DNA of 64,000 bases from Spongilla lacustris (taxonomy: Eukaryota > Porifera > Demospongiae > Spongillida > Spongillidae), in NCBI GenBank assembly GCA_949361645.1, contig OX442419.1, positions 9,855,609 to 9,919,608 on the forward strand, written 5' to 3'. Under the pieces are notes generated by a model. That model did no database searches. It was given only the letters and a program-made list of their open reading frames with translations, and was not told the origin of the DNA. Both the position numbers and the translations under genes were made by a program. Of this stretch, positions 23,895 to 34,659 are shown piece by piece (within the stretch, counting starts at the first letter, position 1; every line of letters begins with the position of its first letter).

Positions 23895-25042
23895 CATAGA
23901 TAGTAGAGGAGAGGGATTGGAAACGGAGGCAATCAACACCAATCACCGCGTGCATTCCGTGAAGTTCTGGTGCCCAGGCCCTTCTATCTGCCAAGAATTG
24001 AAAACCCATGAAATTTACCTTTAACATGGCAATATACTCAAAGGGATTGAAGCCTTTAGATTTGGCACACTGTGGTAATCTGATTTCAGTGGTTATCTAA
24101 AATAATTGCTTAGGAAGCATGTGCAATGTTCCAAGGGCACAGCCATCAATCTCTAATCAACCAATGGAGTGACAGCAGATCTGCTGACCTGTGCTCGTAG
24201 TTGTTTCCCATTGGTGGACTTACAAATGGTCATGATTTATATCATTGCATGTTGTGTTGAATCAGTTGGTTTGTATTACAGTGTGCATGCATGCAGTTGT
24301 GAGATTGATCCAACCAGGCCTGCAGCCGTGATTCTTCGTGGTAGCTAGATTGTATACCTAAGCAGATTGTTGCAGAGTTAGGATACTACACATACTGTCC
24401 CTTGCAATCTTCTTATGCTTTGTGCGACAAGTCAACCTGAACTGTGACTTGAGTTGTACAAATGCATAAATTAATTAGTCACTTCAGACGAGATCTGTAC
24501 AGATGAACCCGTGTTTTTATTGACTAAAAAACCAGCCAGTGGCATGTATAAATGATCGGACTATAGCGTGCACTAATCAATTCATAGATTGTAGTAAGCG
24601 TGTAGCCACTACACCGCGGTAAACTATTCGAGGAGGTCAAAATCAGGTTCTTGTCATTTTTTCCGCCTGTTAATGAAAATCTTATCTCCAAAACAACTCT
24701 GTGGCACGTACTTATGTTAGCTCTATCACACTGTACTACTGTGTAGTGATTATTTTCTTCTTCTAACCAGTTGCACCGGTAAGTCTGAATTTGCGTGTGT
24801 CGTCCGCCGATCGAAAATAACTGCGGTACGATTCGCTCTATTAACGTGAAAGCTAGCTTTTTGGAATGCACTTACCAAGATCTACCAGGTACTGTTCTTA
24901 GTTTCAACGTATGTCTCAGTTTAAAAAACTCGAAAAGGGGGAGAGGCTCTTACAGTCCAATTAGCAACTTCACTGTAAGTCTCCGTACAAAAGTATGCCT
25001 CACGTGCGCCGTTTCCAATCCCTCTCCTCTATACTATCTATG
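23895..25042. mobile_element. CATAG-tipped element, copy 3
   Basis: Tips CATAGATAGTAGAG and CTATACTATCTATG are flanked by GTTTAAA (23888-23894) and GTTTGAA (25043-25049), a 7-bp duplication with one difference. The subterminal sequences GGGATTGGAAACG and CTCACGTGCGCCGTTTCCAA match copy 2. No transposase frame is present. Confidence 0.8.
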
Positions 25043-25382
25043 GTTTGAACAAGTGTAATAGTATCGTCGTTACCATTATCGCTAGCGCGTACCTGTTTCA
25101 ACGTTTCTGGAAAGGAATGGTCTCTAACAAGATTTTGATGAACGACGCGCAGCAGCGCTCGACAATAGCTTGTTCAAAAACGAGCCATTTTTTTGCTGAC
25201 AAAATCGTTTAAAGGATACAGTACTATAATTACTATCACATATTTATATGTGCACGATGTGGGCTAATTATATTCATCAACGGTTCCAAGGGGGGTGTCC
25301 GGACACCCTGGACACCCTAGTCTCGTACTCAGACCCAAACGTACGTAAGCATTATCAATGTAAACAATGCTTAAAAGAAATG

Positions 25383-25629
25383 TATAAAAATATTCTCTCT
25401 GAGAAAGTTAGTGGTATATAGAATTTGAAGGCTATGGTGGTGTAAAATGGAAGGGAACAAGGGATTGGAGATACAACAATTTTTAGTAACATAAATATAA
25501 TGCCATTGTATAAAGTGCTAAAAATAGGAATAATTATTGTATCTCCAATCTCTCATTCTCTTCCTTTTTACACCACCATTGCCTTCAATTCCTATATACC
25601 ACTAACTCTCTCAAAGAGAATGCTTTAAT
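25383..25629. mobile_element. Foldback MITE, family I copy 2
   Basis: Same architecture as 19785-20046, with shared blocks CTCTGAGAAAGTTAGTGGTA and GGGATTGGAGATACAA. The two copies differ by scattered changes and a small internal deletion. Confidence 0.85.
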
Positions 25630-25739
25630 ATTTAAAATAGCACTGGCATACTAACCCACATTTTGCTGAAGCATATTATTGCTTTTCATTCAGACATTGG
25701 GAATACATGTGCCAGAAGGTTTTATTTTTGTTACTACAA

Positions 25740-26010
25740 TGGAGCAGGAGTGCTTAGAGTCTATATACACTATACATGGCCAAGCCTTTATGGTTATGGC
25801 ACAGAGCTATATATATTTACTTGTAATTCATGTGGACACAAACATGCCTATTAGTGCACACCATGGCAACCGTATGAGGACACCACTCCTAAGACCATAC
25901 AGGACACCACTCCTAAGGCCATACAGGACACACACCACCTAGCAGCCCTGGTGAGAAGATGCCACCTACGCATCGTCTGGCTTCGTACACATCCTGATTT
26001 GCAAAAGGTG
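25740..26010 (+). repeat. Diverged relative of the 290-bp repeat at 27523
   Basis: Blocks such as GGCCAAGCC, AACATGCCTA, TATGAGGACAC and CCACCTAGCAGCCCTGG recur in the same order at about 27713-28160. A short ACCACTCCTAAG unit is itself doubled here. The two repeats bracket the CD225 gene. Confidence 0.6.
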
Positions 26011-26204
26011 CACAGTTATCACAAGGAAGAGGCCATATGAAGCCATCCAACATCAACCGGTGCTGAAGCCAGGGTTCCCTCGGATCCCTCCCAGTACAAT
26101 AACTTTTATATGCTGCTGTTGCTGTTAGGTCTGGGTACGTGATGATATAAAACATTACGTATATATACGTTGTTCGGTCAAAATTGATTTCGCTCGAGAA
26201 AGAA

Positions 26205-27496
26205 ATGGCAGGTGAGTGCTTTTGGCGGATCGCAAGAGGCTGGATGGTTGCGATTGAAGTCACTTAGCTGTTTTTTTTTTAAAAAGTTCATAAGCTGTAC
26301 GTATTCATTACCGCGGGTATTGGTATATGCACAGTTAGTGCGTATCGACTCTGGATGTAAAAGTGCTCTTAAGGCCGGCATACACGGGGCGACTTCTAGT
26401 CGATTTGTCGCATGCATCTCAAATGAATATGGTCAAATGTTCCGCAAACCATCTGTAAACTAAACAATTACGGAACTTTTATCCATATTCATTCGAGTTG
26501 CAAGCGACAAGTATGCCGACCTTTAGCTACAAGTAACCGCTGTTCGCGCTAAGAATACCATTGCTGCTTTTCCTGATACGTGCTGTATCGCTTTCCTGTA
26601 CTTGTAGCTACAATGGTCTATAGACAGTGTTTTCCGCGTTTTATTATACATTCATTTGCACGTACGCGATGCCCGCCGCTGGCCGGCTTGTGCATGTGTA
26701 TACTTAGCTTGACCGTAACCCTCCGTGTATTAGGAAAGGAAACGTACCAGCCTCCGGGTGGAGCCTACCCCCCACAGTACCCTCCGCAGCCCGGGTACAC
26801 GGGGTACAACCCGCCCCCGCCGGGGTATGCATATGACCCTACGCAGCCAGCGTACAATCAGCAGGGTAAGACATCGAGCGAAACAACGTACGTCCTATTT
26901 TACGTTATTTTATTTCTCCTTCTCTCCCTCACAGCTGGTGCACAACAGCAGGTAAGCTTGTACATTGTGATTCCATTCAGTAATAATGAGCGATCTCTAT
27001 ATCATGTGACCATTATGCCACCAGCCAAACACTACAGTGGTTGTGGTGCAGCCAAAGCCTACTGTGACTACAACAGTGGTCACACCAGTTGGTGACTATT
27101 ACTACACTGCCTCCATTGTCCTCTCCTTCCTCTGCTTCTTCTGTGGCACTTGGTGGGCACTTTTGTGCACCATACCGGCCATCTTTTTGGCCTCCTCTGT
27201 AAGTGCGTGATGCTGGGCAAGTTGATGTGACTGGCATGTGATCTTCATGTGACCTGCATGTGATCCATGTGACCTGCATGTGATCTTCATGTGACCCACA
27301 TGTATTGCAGGCCAGGGAAGCAGCGGCCAGGGGGGATCTTGCTGCAGCAAGAAGCAGTGGGCAGATGGCACTAGGTCTGAACATCACTGCGGTGGTCTCC
27401 TTTGTCGTGCTTTTGATACTAATCATCGGTCTGGCTGCTGGCATCAGCAGGAATGCTACCACCTGCATCTCCAACAATGGCTACTACTATTGCTAA
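26205..27496 (+). CDS. CD225/dispanin (IFITM-like) two-pass membrane protein
   Basis: Exons 26205-26211, 26734-26865, 26935-26951, 27025-27198 and 27311-27496 join in phase with GT-AG borders to give 171 residues. The N-terminal third is a Pro/Gly/Tyr-rich tail with YPPQ and PPGY motifs, of the kind that binds WW domains. A re-entrant or membrane segment (about residues 78-107, SIVLSFLCFFCGTWWALL), a small-residue loop (AREAAARGDLAAARSSG) and a second membrane segment (about 131-155, VVSFVVLLILIIGLAAG) follow in the dispanin order. Family members sit in endosomal or plasma membranes; the vertebrate IFITM branch restricts virus entry, but that role cannot be assumed here. The start was chosen because it is the first ATG with a donor site in phase. 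TATA-like GATATAAAAC lies about 60 bases upstream. Confidence 0.8.
26371..26523. mobile_element. 153-bp foldback MITE in intron 1 of the CD225 gene
   Basis: The ends AAGGCCGGCATAC and GTATGCCGACCTT are inverted, and inner arms around ATGAATATGG and GTTCCG continue the fold. It lies within the 522-base first intron and accounts for about a third of it. No clear target duplication was read. Confidence 0.75.
27225..27300 (+). repeat. CATGTGAYCTG short repeats in intron 4
   Basis: About six units of roughly 11-16 bases alternate GCATGTGATC and TTCATGTGACC, ending just before the acceptor of the last CD225 exon. Confidence 0.8.
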
Positions 27497-27522
27497 TGAA
27501 CTGGGAGTGTATACACATGTAT

Positions 27523-28102
27523 TAATGTAAATGTGCTTCTTTAGTGTCATGTTGTAGACAGAGTAAGAACTATTATTAGTGCATACTTACTGAGCCACAT
27601 TGTATTGCCTTTCGCATGTTTCCTCATGCAATACCATGATTTCAGAATGCATGGGCTAATGGGAGTACATGCATGTGCCGGAAGCTTATTGCTACTGACA
27701 TTATCAAGACAACACGGCCAAGCCCTGGCGGTTATGACATATAGTGTTATACTTATAAACATGCCTAATTACTGCACACTATTGGCTCACACAACCCATA
27801 TGAGGACACTCCTAATGTAAATGTGCTTCTTTAGTGTCATGTTGTAGACAGAGTAAGAACTATTATTAGTGCATACTTACTGAGCCACATTGTATTGCCT
27901 TTCGCATGTTTCCTCATGCAATACCATGATTTCAGAATGCATGGGCTAATGGGAGTACATGCATGTGCCGGAAGCTTATTGCTACTGACATTATCAAGAC
28001 AACACGGCCAAGCCCTGGCGGTTATGACATATAGTGTTATACTTATAAACATGCCTAATTACTGCACACTATTGGCTCACACAACCCATATGAGGACACT
28101 CC
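27523..28102 (+). repeat. Perfect 290-bp tandem duplication
   Basis: 27523-27812 is repeated at 27813-28102 with no difference that I could see, and CCTAA marks the junction. The duplication begins 26 bases after the CD225 stop codon, so it probably lies in or near the 3' untranslated region. The identical small frames in both copies are not conserved proteins. Confidence 0.95.
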
Positions 28103-28237
28103 TAAGGCCATACATGCAGGACACACACCTAGCAGCCCTGGAGAAAAAATGCCACCTACGTATTGTATTGCAATTGTATACATGCACGCGCGGCTTCGTA
28201 CACATCAACATTTCCCAAAGGAATGTGCCGGTGTCAT

Positions 28238-28440
28238 AGGGTATACGGTCCGGCCCAATTTTCGGTCCGGCGGACCGTATTCCCTTAGGGAATACGGTCT
28301 GTCACGGAAATTTCGGTCCGCTGAAAATTTTGGTCCCGGACCAATATTTTCAGAAAATTTTGTTCCGGTCGGACCAATTTTATCTGAAAAAAAAGGTCCG
28401 TGTCCAGAAAAAAAGGTCCGGAGATTTATTTCATACGTCC
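28238..28440 (+). repeat. Left terminal region, GGTCC palindromes
   Basis: Several copies of GGTCCGGCGGACC-like palindromes and ATTCCCTTAGGGAAT occur. GTCTGTCACGGAAATTTCGG and TGAAAATTTTGGTCC have inverted counterparts at 34690-34790. Confidence 0.8.
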
Positions 28441-29515
28441 ACGTGGTTGATATCTGTTTTCGAGTGATGGCGGAGATTGAAGAAACAGTTGACGATGGTT
28501 CTGATTGTGATGATCTTGTCGAGGAGGCCTATGCCTATTTAGTGTCGAAGAAGTATGCTGAATGTGTCAGTGAGACCAAAAAGAAGGTGATACGAAGGAA
28601 AGTGGCGAAGTTAACAATATCTGTTGATGGAGAGCTATTCTATAAGCACAAGCAGGGAAAGGAAAAGGTTAATAGCGTTTAATTAATACTGCCATTATCG
28701 TTTTTGATATTTTTTATGTGTATGTATGTATGTGTCCAATAAAGTAGCCATGTTTTACGCAGAAGGAAGTGCTGTTGCGTTACATCCAGAGTTTGGAAGA
28801 GCGCCAGAAGATCCTACTGGCATGTCACATTGATTCCACTTCTGGTCACATGGGTAAGACCAGGACACTGTACAGGATCAAGGAATGATTCATGTGGCAT
28901 GGCATGGTTAAAGACGTTGTTAGCTTGGTGAGCTCCTTATTTAACTGCATCAGTGCATGGTACTCCTTTTTATTTTTTATATTACAAATTCAATCCTGGT
29001 TCTGTTATATTTCTGCAACTATCAAAATGTGATGTGTGTCAACGCATGAACAGAAAGCTAACTACTGGAGTGCCTGAGCTTCATCCCATTCCAGTTAAAG
29101 CCCCCTGGTACATGGTTGGCATTGATTTCATTGGCCCTCTGAGCCCAGTTGCAAAGGACAGAAGTTGCTACATCCTCACTATCAGTGATTACTTCACAAA
29201 GTGGGTTGAGGTGGTACCTACAGTCAACAAAATGGCATCTACAGTGGCAAGTTCACTGTTTAAGGTCAGCATGTGTACCAATTATTTATTTGTGCATGTA
29301 GCTATTTGTACATGTAGCTGTGCATGGCTTTACTAGTTCTTTTAGTTTGATAATTTTTGTGGTACAAAGTATGCTCTTACCATGCAACTGATAGTATGTT
29401 TTGGTGAGCTCCAAATATTTATGGTCGTGTCCTTACTTTAACTACAGATCTTTATGCGAATGGGACTACCACGTGTGTTGCTTTCAGACAATGGCAGCGA
29501 GTTCTGTAATGCACC

Positions 29516-29608
29516 TGTAGTACATGCGCATTGATTGGTATTGGTGTATGTTGTAATGGGTGGGCACGTGAGCACGAAGGTTGTTTTTGGATTAAGACTA
29601 ATATTACA
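29516..29608 (+). repeat. 5' LTR (93 bp)
   Basis: Begins TGTAGTACATGC and ends ATATTACA (TG...CA). It differs from the 3' copy by G/T within TTGATTGGTA and A/G within CACGAAGG. It is unusually short for an LTR; no TATA box was identified in it. Confidence 0.95.
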
Positions 29609-29609
29609 T

Positions 29610-29625
29610 TGGTAGCAGAGAATGG
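29610..29625 (+). promoter_or_regulatory. Primer binding site, initiator-Met tRNA type
   Basis: TGGTAGCAGAGAATGG begins one base after the LTR. It matches the complement of the 3' end of animal initiator methionine tRNA (ending CTCTGCTACCA) at 15 of 16 positions. The gag start codon at 29622-29624 lies inside this site. Confidence 0.85.
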
Positions 29626-30383
29626 CGTCTTTGACTCACACAAGTCTTCCTAAGCCATTTGCATCGGGAAATGTACGAGAATGGCTTACGCGTTTCGACA
29701 TTTGTGGTGATGCCAACGGCTGGGATGAGAAGGTGAGGGCTGTGAAGTTGCCGACTCTTTTAGAAGGAGAGGCGCTCGCCACGTGGCTTGATCTCAGTGA
29801 TGACGAAAGAAAGAACTAAGGTATTGTCAAGGAAAAGCTCACCGCCGCGATGGTATCAACTAGCTTCACAACGCTAGAGCAGTTCCATCACAGAAAGTTG
29901 GTCCCAGGAGAGGCGTTGTCTCTTTTCCTTCACGAACTAAAACAACTGTTGGATCAAGCAATGCTCGAAGCTCGTGCTCACGAGCAACTATTGTTGCACC
30001 AATTGCTAGCTGGCTTGCCTAATGCAGTTAGCAGACAGCTTTGCGCTACGGGAGATGCTAAAGACTTGACGTCCACACTTGAACGTGCTAAACTGCTGAT
30101 GTCATTGGAAGAGGAACAACCAGTTGCGAGTGTGTCTCAGTCTCAGCGTGATTGCATTGTAGCAGAACTTCAAGGCCAAGTCGCTGCCCTTACAGAGCAA
30201 GTGGCAGCACTGAAACATCAAAATACAGTTGGGAGCAGGCACAGTGTTGAGCACACAAGGTCTGTCCAGTGTTTCAAATGCGGAAAATTTGGGCACATTC
30301 GTCGTTACTGTCGTAGCAGATTCAATCAGGGAAACTTCAATGGGATGACTGCAGGGGGCAACAGTCATTCCGTACAACAGTAA
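29622..30383 (+). pseudogene. gag: gag gene with one in-frame stop
   Basis: The capsid-nucleocapsid polyprotein would package element RNA in cytoplasmic particles. A start at 29622 gives a frame of about 253 codons to a TAA at 30381-30383. Features are a capsid-like helical region, a short coiled coil (QGQVAALTEQVAALKHQ, near residue 190) and one CCHC knuckle (CFKCGKFGHIRRYC). A premature TAA at 29817-29819, after residue 65, stays in frame with the rest, so a single base change probably caused it; this copy would make only a short gag product. A sequencing error is possible. Confidence 0.85.
30329..30335 (+). promoter_or_regulatory. Probable -1 ribosomal frameshift heptamer
   Basis: GGGAAAC sits in the gag frame as G GGA AAC, the canonical X-XXY-YYZ arrangement, 46 bases before the gag stop. 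The -1 frame is open from here without a stop into pol. A G-rich stretch (GCAGGGGGC) follows within 25 bases and could help form a stimulatory structure. Confidence 0.6.
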
Positions 30384-33300
30384 GCCCACCAGATTGTGTC
30401 CTTGTAGCGTCAATTAGGAGTGAGGTGTCAATAATGAAAGGTAAAATAGCTGGAGTATCTACTGAAATAATGCTCGACTCTGGTTCATCTGTCTCACTCC
30501 TACGTCAGGAAATAGTGTTATGTCTAAAAGGAATAACCAGAAGACATCCACCACAGAAGCTAAGATTAGTGACAGCCAGCGGAGAGTCACTGCCAATAGT
30601 GGACTATGTTGAAGCTCCAGTGGTGTTGGGAAACACTGAGATGAAGCACTACTTCGTTGTGGTTAAAGACCTTATCACTCCTGTCATCCTAGGAGTTGAT
30701 TTTCTGCAGGATAAAGGTCTTGTTTTAGACTTCACAACGACTCCAGTGACTGTCACTCCAAGAAAGGAAAGGAGTACCCAGAGCCAGCAAAAGAGCCACC
30801 ACATTCCGTTAGAGTTAGCACCTGCTCTGGAAGCTGAGAAGCAAAGGAGGTCAAAATTCTGTGCTGCCCTATCAGTGGTAGATGACAATAGGGACGAAAT
30901 TGAGGGGTGCACCATCCCCACATTTGATGATCATGCAAATGTTGAATTTCCAGAGTTCATTAAACCCTGCTTCAACTCTACAGTAGAAGAGTTCAAAGAT
31001 CTATTCATCACGACACCTGGTACAACTAACATTGCGTGCCATAAAATTACCACCAATGGACCACCAGTTAGAGTTCCACCTCGAAGAATCCCGGCACACT
31101 TTAGAACAGAAGTTGAAAGCCAGATCCAGCACATGCTCCAGAAAGGAATTATTGTAGAGAGTAGCAGTTCATGGATGGCACCAGCTGTCTATGTCAGGAA
31201 GAAAACTGGGGAATTACGTCTCTGTGTGGATTATCGGGAGTTGAACAAACGAACTCACAAAGATGCTTATCCACTGCCACTTGTGGATGAAGTCCAGGAT
31301 CGCCTTTCTGGTTCAGTGATCTTTAGCAAGTTAGACCTGCAGAGTGGCTACTGGCAAGTTCCAGTAGATCATGTAGACCAGGAGAAAACTGCTTTCTGCC
31401 CAGGTCCAGGGATGGGATTGTTTCAGTTTACCAGGATGCCCTTTGGGTTAAGTGGAGCCCCAAGTTCATTTCAGCGCCTAATGAATATCATCATGCGAGG
31501 TCTTCCATTTGTCTCAACTTACATTGATGATGTTTTAATTCACTCTGAAAGTGAGGAGTTACATAAAGGTCACTTACAGGAGGCATTCAAACGACTGAGA
31601 CAAGCTGGATTAACACTCCGGGGTGTCAAATGTCAAATCGGGATGTCACAAGTGACGTACCTAGGACATGTATTTTCAGGAAATGGAATGACTCCGGATG
31701 GCAGCAAGATTCAGGCAGTAACAGAGTGGCCAAAACCAGTGAATGCTGGAGACGTACGACAGTTTTTGGGGCTTGCTTCATATTACCGGCGATACATAAA
31801 TTGTTTTGCTGACCTTGCTGCCCCACTCCATCAGTTAACACACAACAATGCCGAGTTTCAGTGGACAGAGGAGTGCAACAAGGCATTTGAGTCTATAAAG
31901 AAATGGTTAACTGAAGCTCCTGTCCTGGCATTTCCTCGTTTTGATAGGCAAGCAGGTCCAATGGTCTTGCAGACTGATGCAAGTGGTGTGGGACTGGGTG
32001 CTGTATTGGAGCAGGAGGGACATGTGGTTGGCTATGCCAGTCGCATACTGTCGAGATCTGAGTCCAATTACAGCGTCATACAGAGAGAGTGCTTGGCTAT
32101 AGTCTGGGGAATGAAGCAGTTCCGTCACTACCTTTTAGGACGACCGTTCCAGTTAATGACAGATCATGCACCACAGAAGTCAGAAGGTCTTCTTTGTCGG
32201 TGGGCTCTTGCTGTTCAGGAATATGACTTCTCTATTGTGTACCGAAAGAGAGTGTCGAATGGCAATGCGGATGCTTTATCGCGAAGAAAGGATACTATAC
32301 CTCTCACTGTTCACTCAGCACTCACCACTCTTCATTCAGGTTTGGCAATTGAGGATGTCAGACAAGCACAGCAGAAGGATGCTATGATACAGAAGTTGAA
32401 AAACGCACTGGAGATGTCACGTTGTCCACAAGCAAAACAGGAGTGGAGAAAGCAACCACTAAGAAGGTTTCTACAACTTTGGTCACAGTTGGTCGTTCAT
32501 GAAGGCATGGTGTGCAGGAAGTATAGACCAGGGCCTACCTGTGAACATATCATGGTACCTATCCTCCCTAGCTCTATGCACTGTCAGGTATTGAGGGACT
32601 GTCACAATGCGCCATCGGCAGGTCACTTGGGAACACAAAAGACACCAGAAAGAGTACGCCAGGAGGCATACTGGGCAAACATGGCTCGTAATGTGGAAAC
32701 GCATTGCAGGGAATGTGAAGAGTGTCAAAAGTCCAAGCTCCCTATACCAACTCGGGCACCACTTGTAAATGTTCCTATTGGTAGACCATGGCAAATGGTT
32801 GCCACTGATATTCTCGAAGTACCCCTGTCTAACAGGAACAATCGCTACCTACTTGTAGTGCAGGATTATTTCACAAAATGGCCTGAGGCAATTCCCATAC
32901 CTGACCAGACAGCAGCAAGAATTACAAAGGAAATGATTAAACTGTTTTGCACATATGGAATCCCAGACATCGTCCATTCTGATCAGGGGCGGAACTTCGA
33001 AAGCACCATTTTTCGCCAAACTCTAGAAGCATTTGGTATCAAAAAGAGTCACACAACTGCCTACCACCCTGAAGGGGATGGAATGGTTGAACGTCTAAAC
33101 AGATCCTTGCTGCAGCTACTCAGGACCTATACACAAAGGCAGGATGAATGGGAGCAGCACTTACCTTTGGTATTGTATGCATATCGAACTGCTACACACA
33201 GTTCAACTGGGACATCACTCTTCCAACTAATGTATGGTAGACAGCCAAACCCTAGCACATTTTCTTCCTTTACTGGGTATGATACACTGCAGTATCAAGG

Positions 33301-33826
33301 AACCCTTCAAGCAAAACTAGCTGAACTCCAGGATTTTGTAGAGGCACATATTGTGGAGACTGCAAAGTGCCACAAAGGTACTTATGACCAAAATTCAGCT
33401 GAACGAAGTTTTAAGGTTGGAGATTTAGTGTGGCTGTCCATTCCAACAGCAGGAAAGCTGGACCCACGATGGGAAGGGAAATGGAAAGTGAAAAGCATAA
33501 AGTCTCCGGTTACTATGGAGATCACAGATGGTAAAAGGACTAAATTTGTACATGTAAATCGCCTACAACCTCGTATCCAACCATCAGTTGAGGAAGATGT
33601 GAACAGTGGTGCACAGCATACACAGAGGGTTGAGCCATGTCACCATGTGCAGTGGGAAGCTCCGCATGTTGAGCACTTTGATTTTGGGAGCCCACCTCCA
33701 GTAGCACACCCACCAACACTACCTTTCCTACCAACTCAGGATTCACAAGAACAGCCAGGCACTATAGAACAGACCACCCGGAGGTATCCAGAGCGAAACA
33801 ACAGACGCCCACCTGATAGGTTGTAG
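30336..33826 (+). CDS. pol: pol polyprotein: protease, reverse transcriptase, RNase H, integrase
   Basis: One uninterrupted frame, more than 1130 codons long, in the -1 frame relative to gag. Domains in order, numbering from 30425: aspartic protease with LDSGSSVSLL (about residue 17), reverse transcriptase with YIDDVL (about 366), RNase H with TDASGVGLGAVL (about 517), and integrase with a HHCC zinc module (about 725-770) and a core with TDILEV, HSDQGRNF and MVERLNRS (about 793, 852 and 887). A C-terminal GDLVWL region follows; no chromodomain was seen. The domain order places it in Ty3/Gypsy (Metaviridae). Translation probably depends on the heptamer at 30329 rather than on a separate start; the first ATG in frame is at 30434. 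Confidence 0.95.
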
Positions 33827-33828
33827 TC

Positions 33829-33847
33829 AAAGCTCGAGTCGAGCTTT
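33829..33847. repeat. Quasi-palindrome near 3' end of the LTR element
   Basis: AAAGCTCGA and TCGAGCTTT flank a single G, just after the pol stop and before the purine-rich tract GAGAGGGACGAA that precedes the 3' LTR (probable polypurine primer, about 33853-33865). Confidence 0.7.
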
Positions 33848-33865
33848 AAAACAGAGAGGGACGAA

Positions 33866-33958
33866 TGTAGTACATGCGCATTGATTGTTATTGGTGTATG
33901 TTGTAATGGGTGGGCACGTGAGCACGAGGGTTGTTTTTGGATTAAGACTAATATTACA
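33866..33958 (+). repeat. 3' LTR (93 bp)
   Basis: Matches the 5' LTR at 91 of 93 positions by eye and is followed by the CACC duplication. Confidence 0.95.
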
Positions 33959-34659
33959 CACCGAATGACCATGCAACTTTCAGAGATGCTAGGAATTAAG
34001 AGGACACCTTACCACCCTCAGGTTTGTTCCATGAATGTTATTGTGTACTGTAGTATACATATAATAATGCGTGCACACAAACTGATGTCATCCGATCTCT
34101 CTGAACTCCGACTTGTAGGCCAATGGTCTTGATGAGCGCTTCAATCAGATGCTTCAAAACATGTTGGTGAAATATGTGTCTTCAAAGAAGGATATGTGGA
34201 GTCACTACCTAGACACTTGTGCCTTCGCATATAACACTTCCCGACAAGTGTGTTGGCCTCCACTCTCTTCCATCAAGTGCAGAAGAATGGAATTGTTCAC
34301 TCTGTACATAAATCTTGGTGTTTTAATGAACTTTACCTTTACTGAGTGAGTATTTATATGCATGCAATGAGTTGCACAACTGAACTACTACAATTAAGCA
34401 GTCACATCAGGGCCAATTGCAGATCACCTACTGTGTGGCCTTGATAGAAAACGCCATAAGGTTTTGGTTGGTCTACCATCAGAGTACATGTAGTCTTTTA
34501 CAATGAGTAAGGAGTTTCTAATAGGTCCTATTACATGTAATATAATAGAACGATACGAGAGCATCAGTGATTATACATCCCGTCGATGAAGTCAAAAGAC
34601 ATGTATGTACTACAGCGATTACGAAGGAGATGGTGGTGAACTTCATTATAGACTTAGAA

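Larger units (their letters stand above)
29516..33958 (+). mobile_element. Ty3/Gypsy LTR retrotransposon with 93-bp LTRs
   Basis: Identical-length LTRs start TGTAGTACATGC and end ACTAATATTACA. CACC at 29512-29515 and 33959-33962 is the 4-bp target duplication. Order: LTR, initiator-Met-type primer binding site, gag, pol (protease, reverse transcriptase, RNase H, integrase), purine tract, LTR. The two LTRs differ at two positions, so insertion was recent. One nonsense codon in gag is the only clear defect. The element interrupts an older Ginger-like gene. Confidence 0.95.
28467..34349 (+). pseudogene. Gypsy-integrase-like (GIN/Ginger) gene, disabled
   Basis: Exons 28467-28667, 28763-28927, 29019-29264 and 29448-29515 are interrupted by the LTR element and resume at 33963-34021 and 34119 onwards. 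The product has an N-terminal region (ATG at 28467), a HHCC zinc module (HIDSTSGHMG and CDVCQ) and an integrase core with IDFIGPL (first Asp), LLSDNGSEF (second Asp) and DERFNQ (Glu). Damage: an in-frame TGA at 28886-28888, an acceptor site that reads AA instead of AG at 29017-29018 (inferred from the conserved exon start), and the LTR insertion between the second Asp and the Glu. As the only enzyme between the inverted ends it is the likely former transposase. A domesticated GIN-like host gene is the alternative. Confidence 0.75.

Noticed and set aside
23361..25320. A complete hAT-like element between CAGGGGCGGACGG and GGACACCCTGGACACCCT
   Set aside because: The two ends are not inverted copies of each other and no 8-bp flanking repeat was found.
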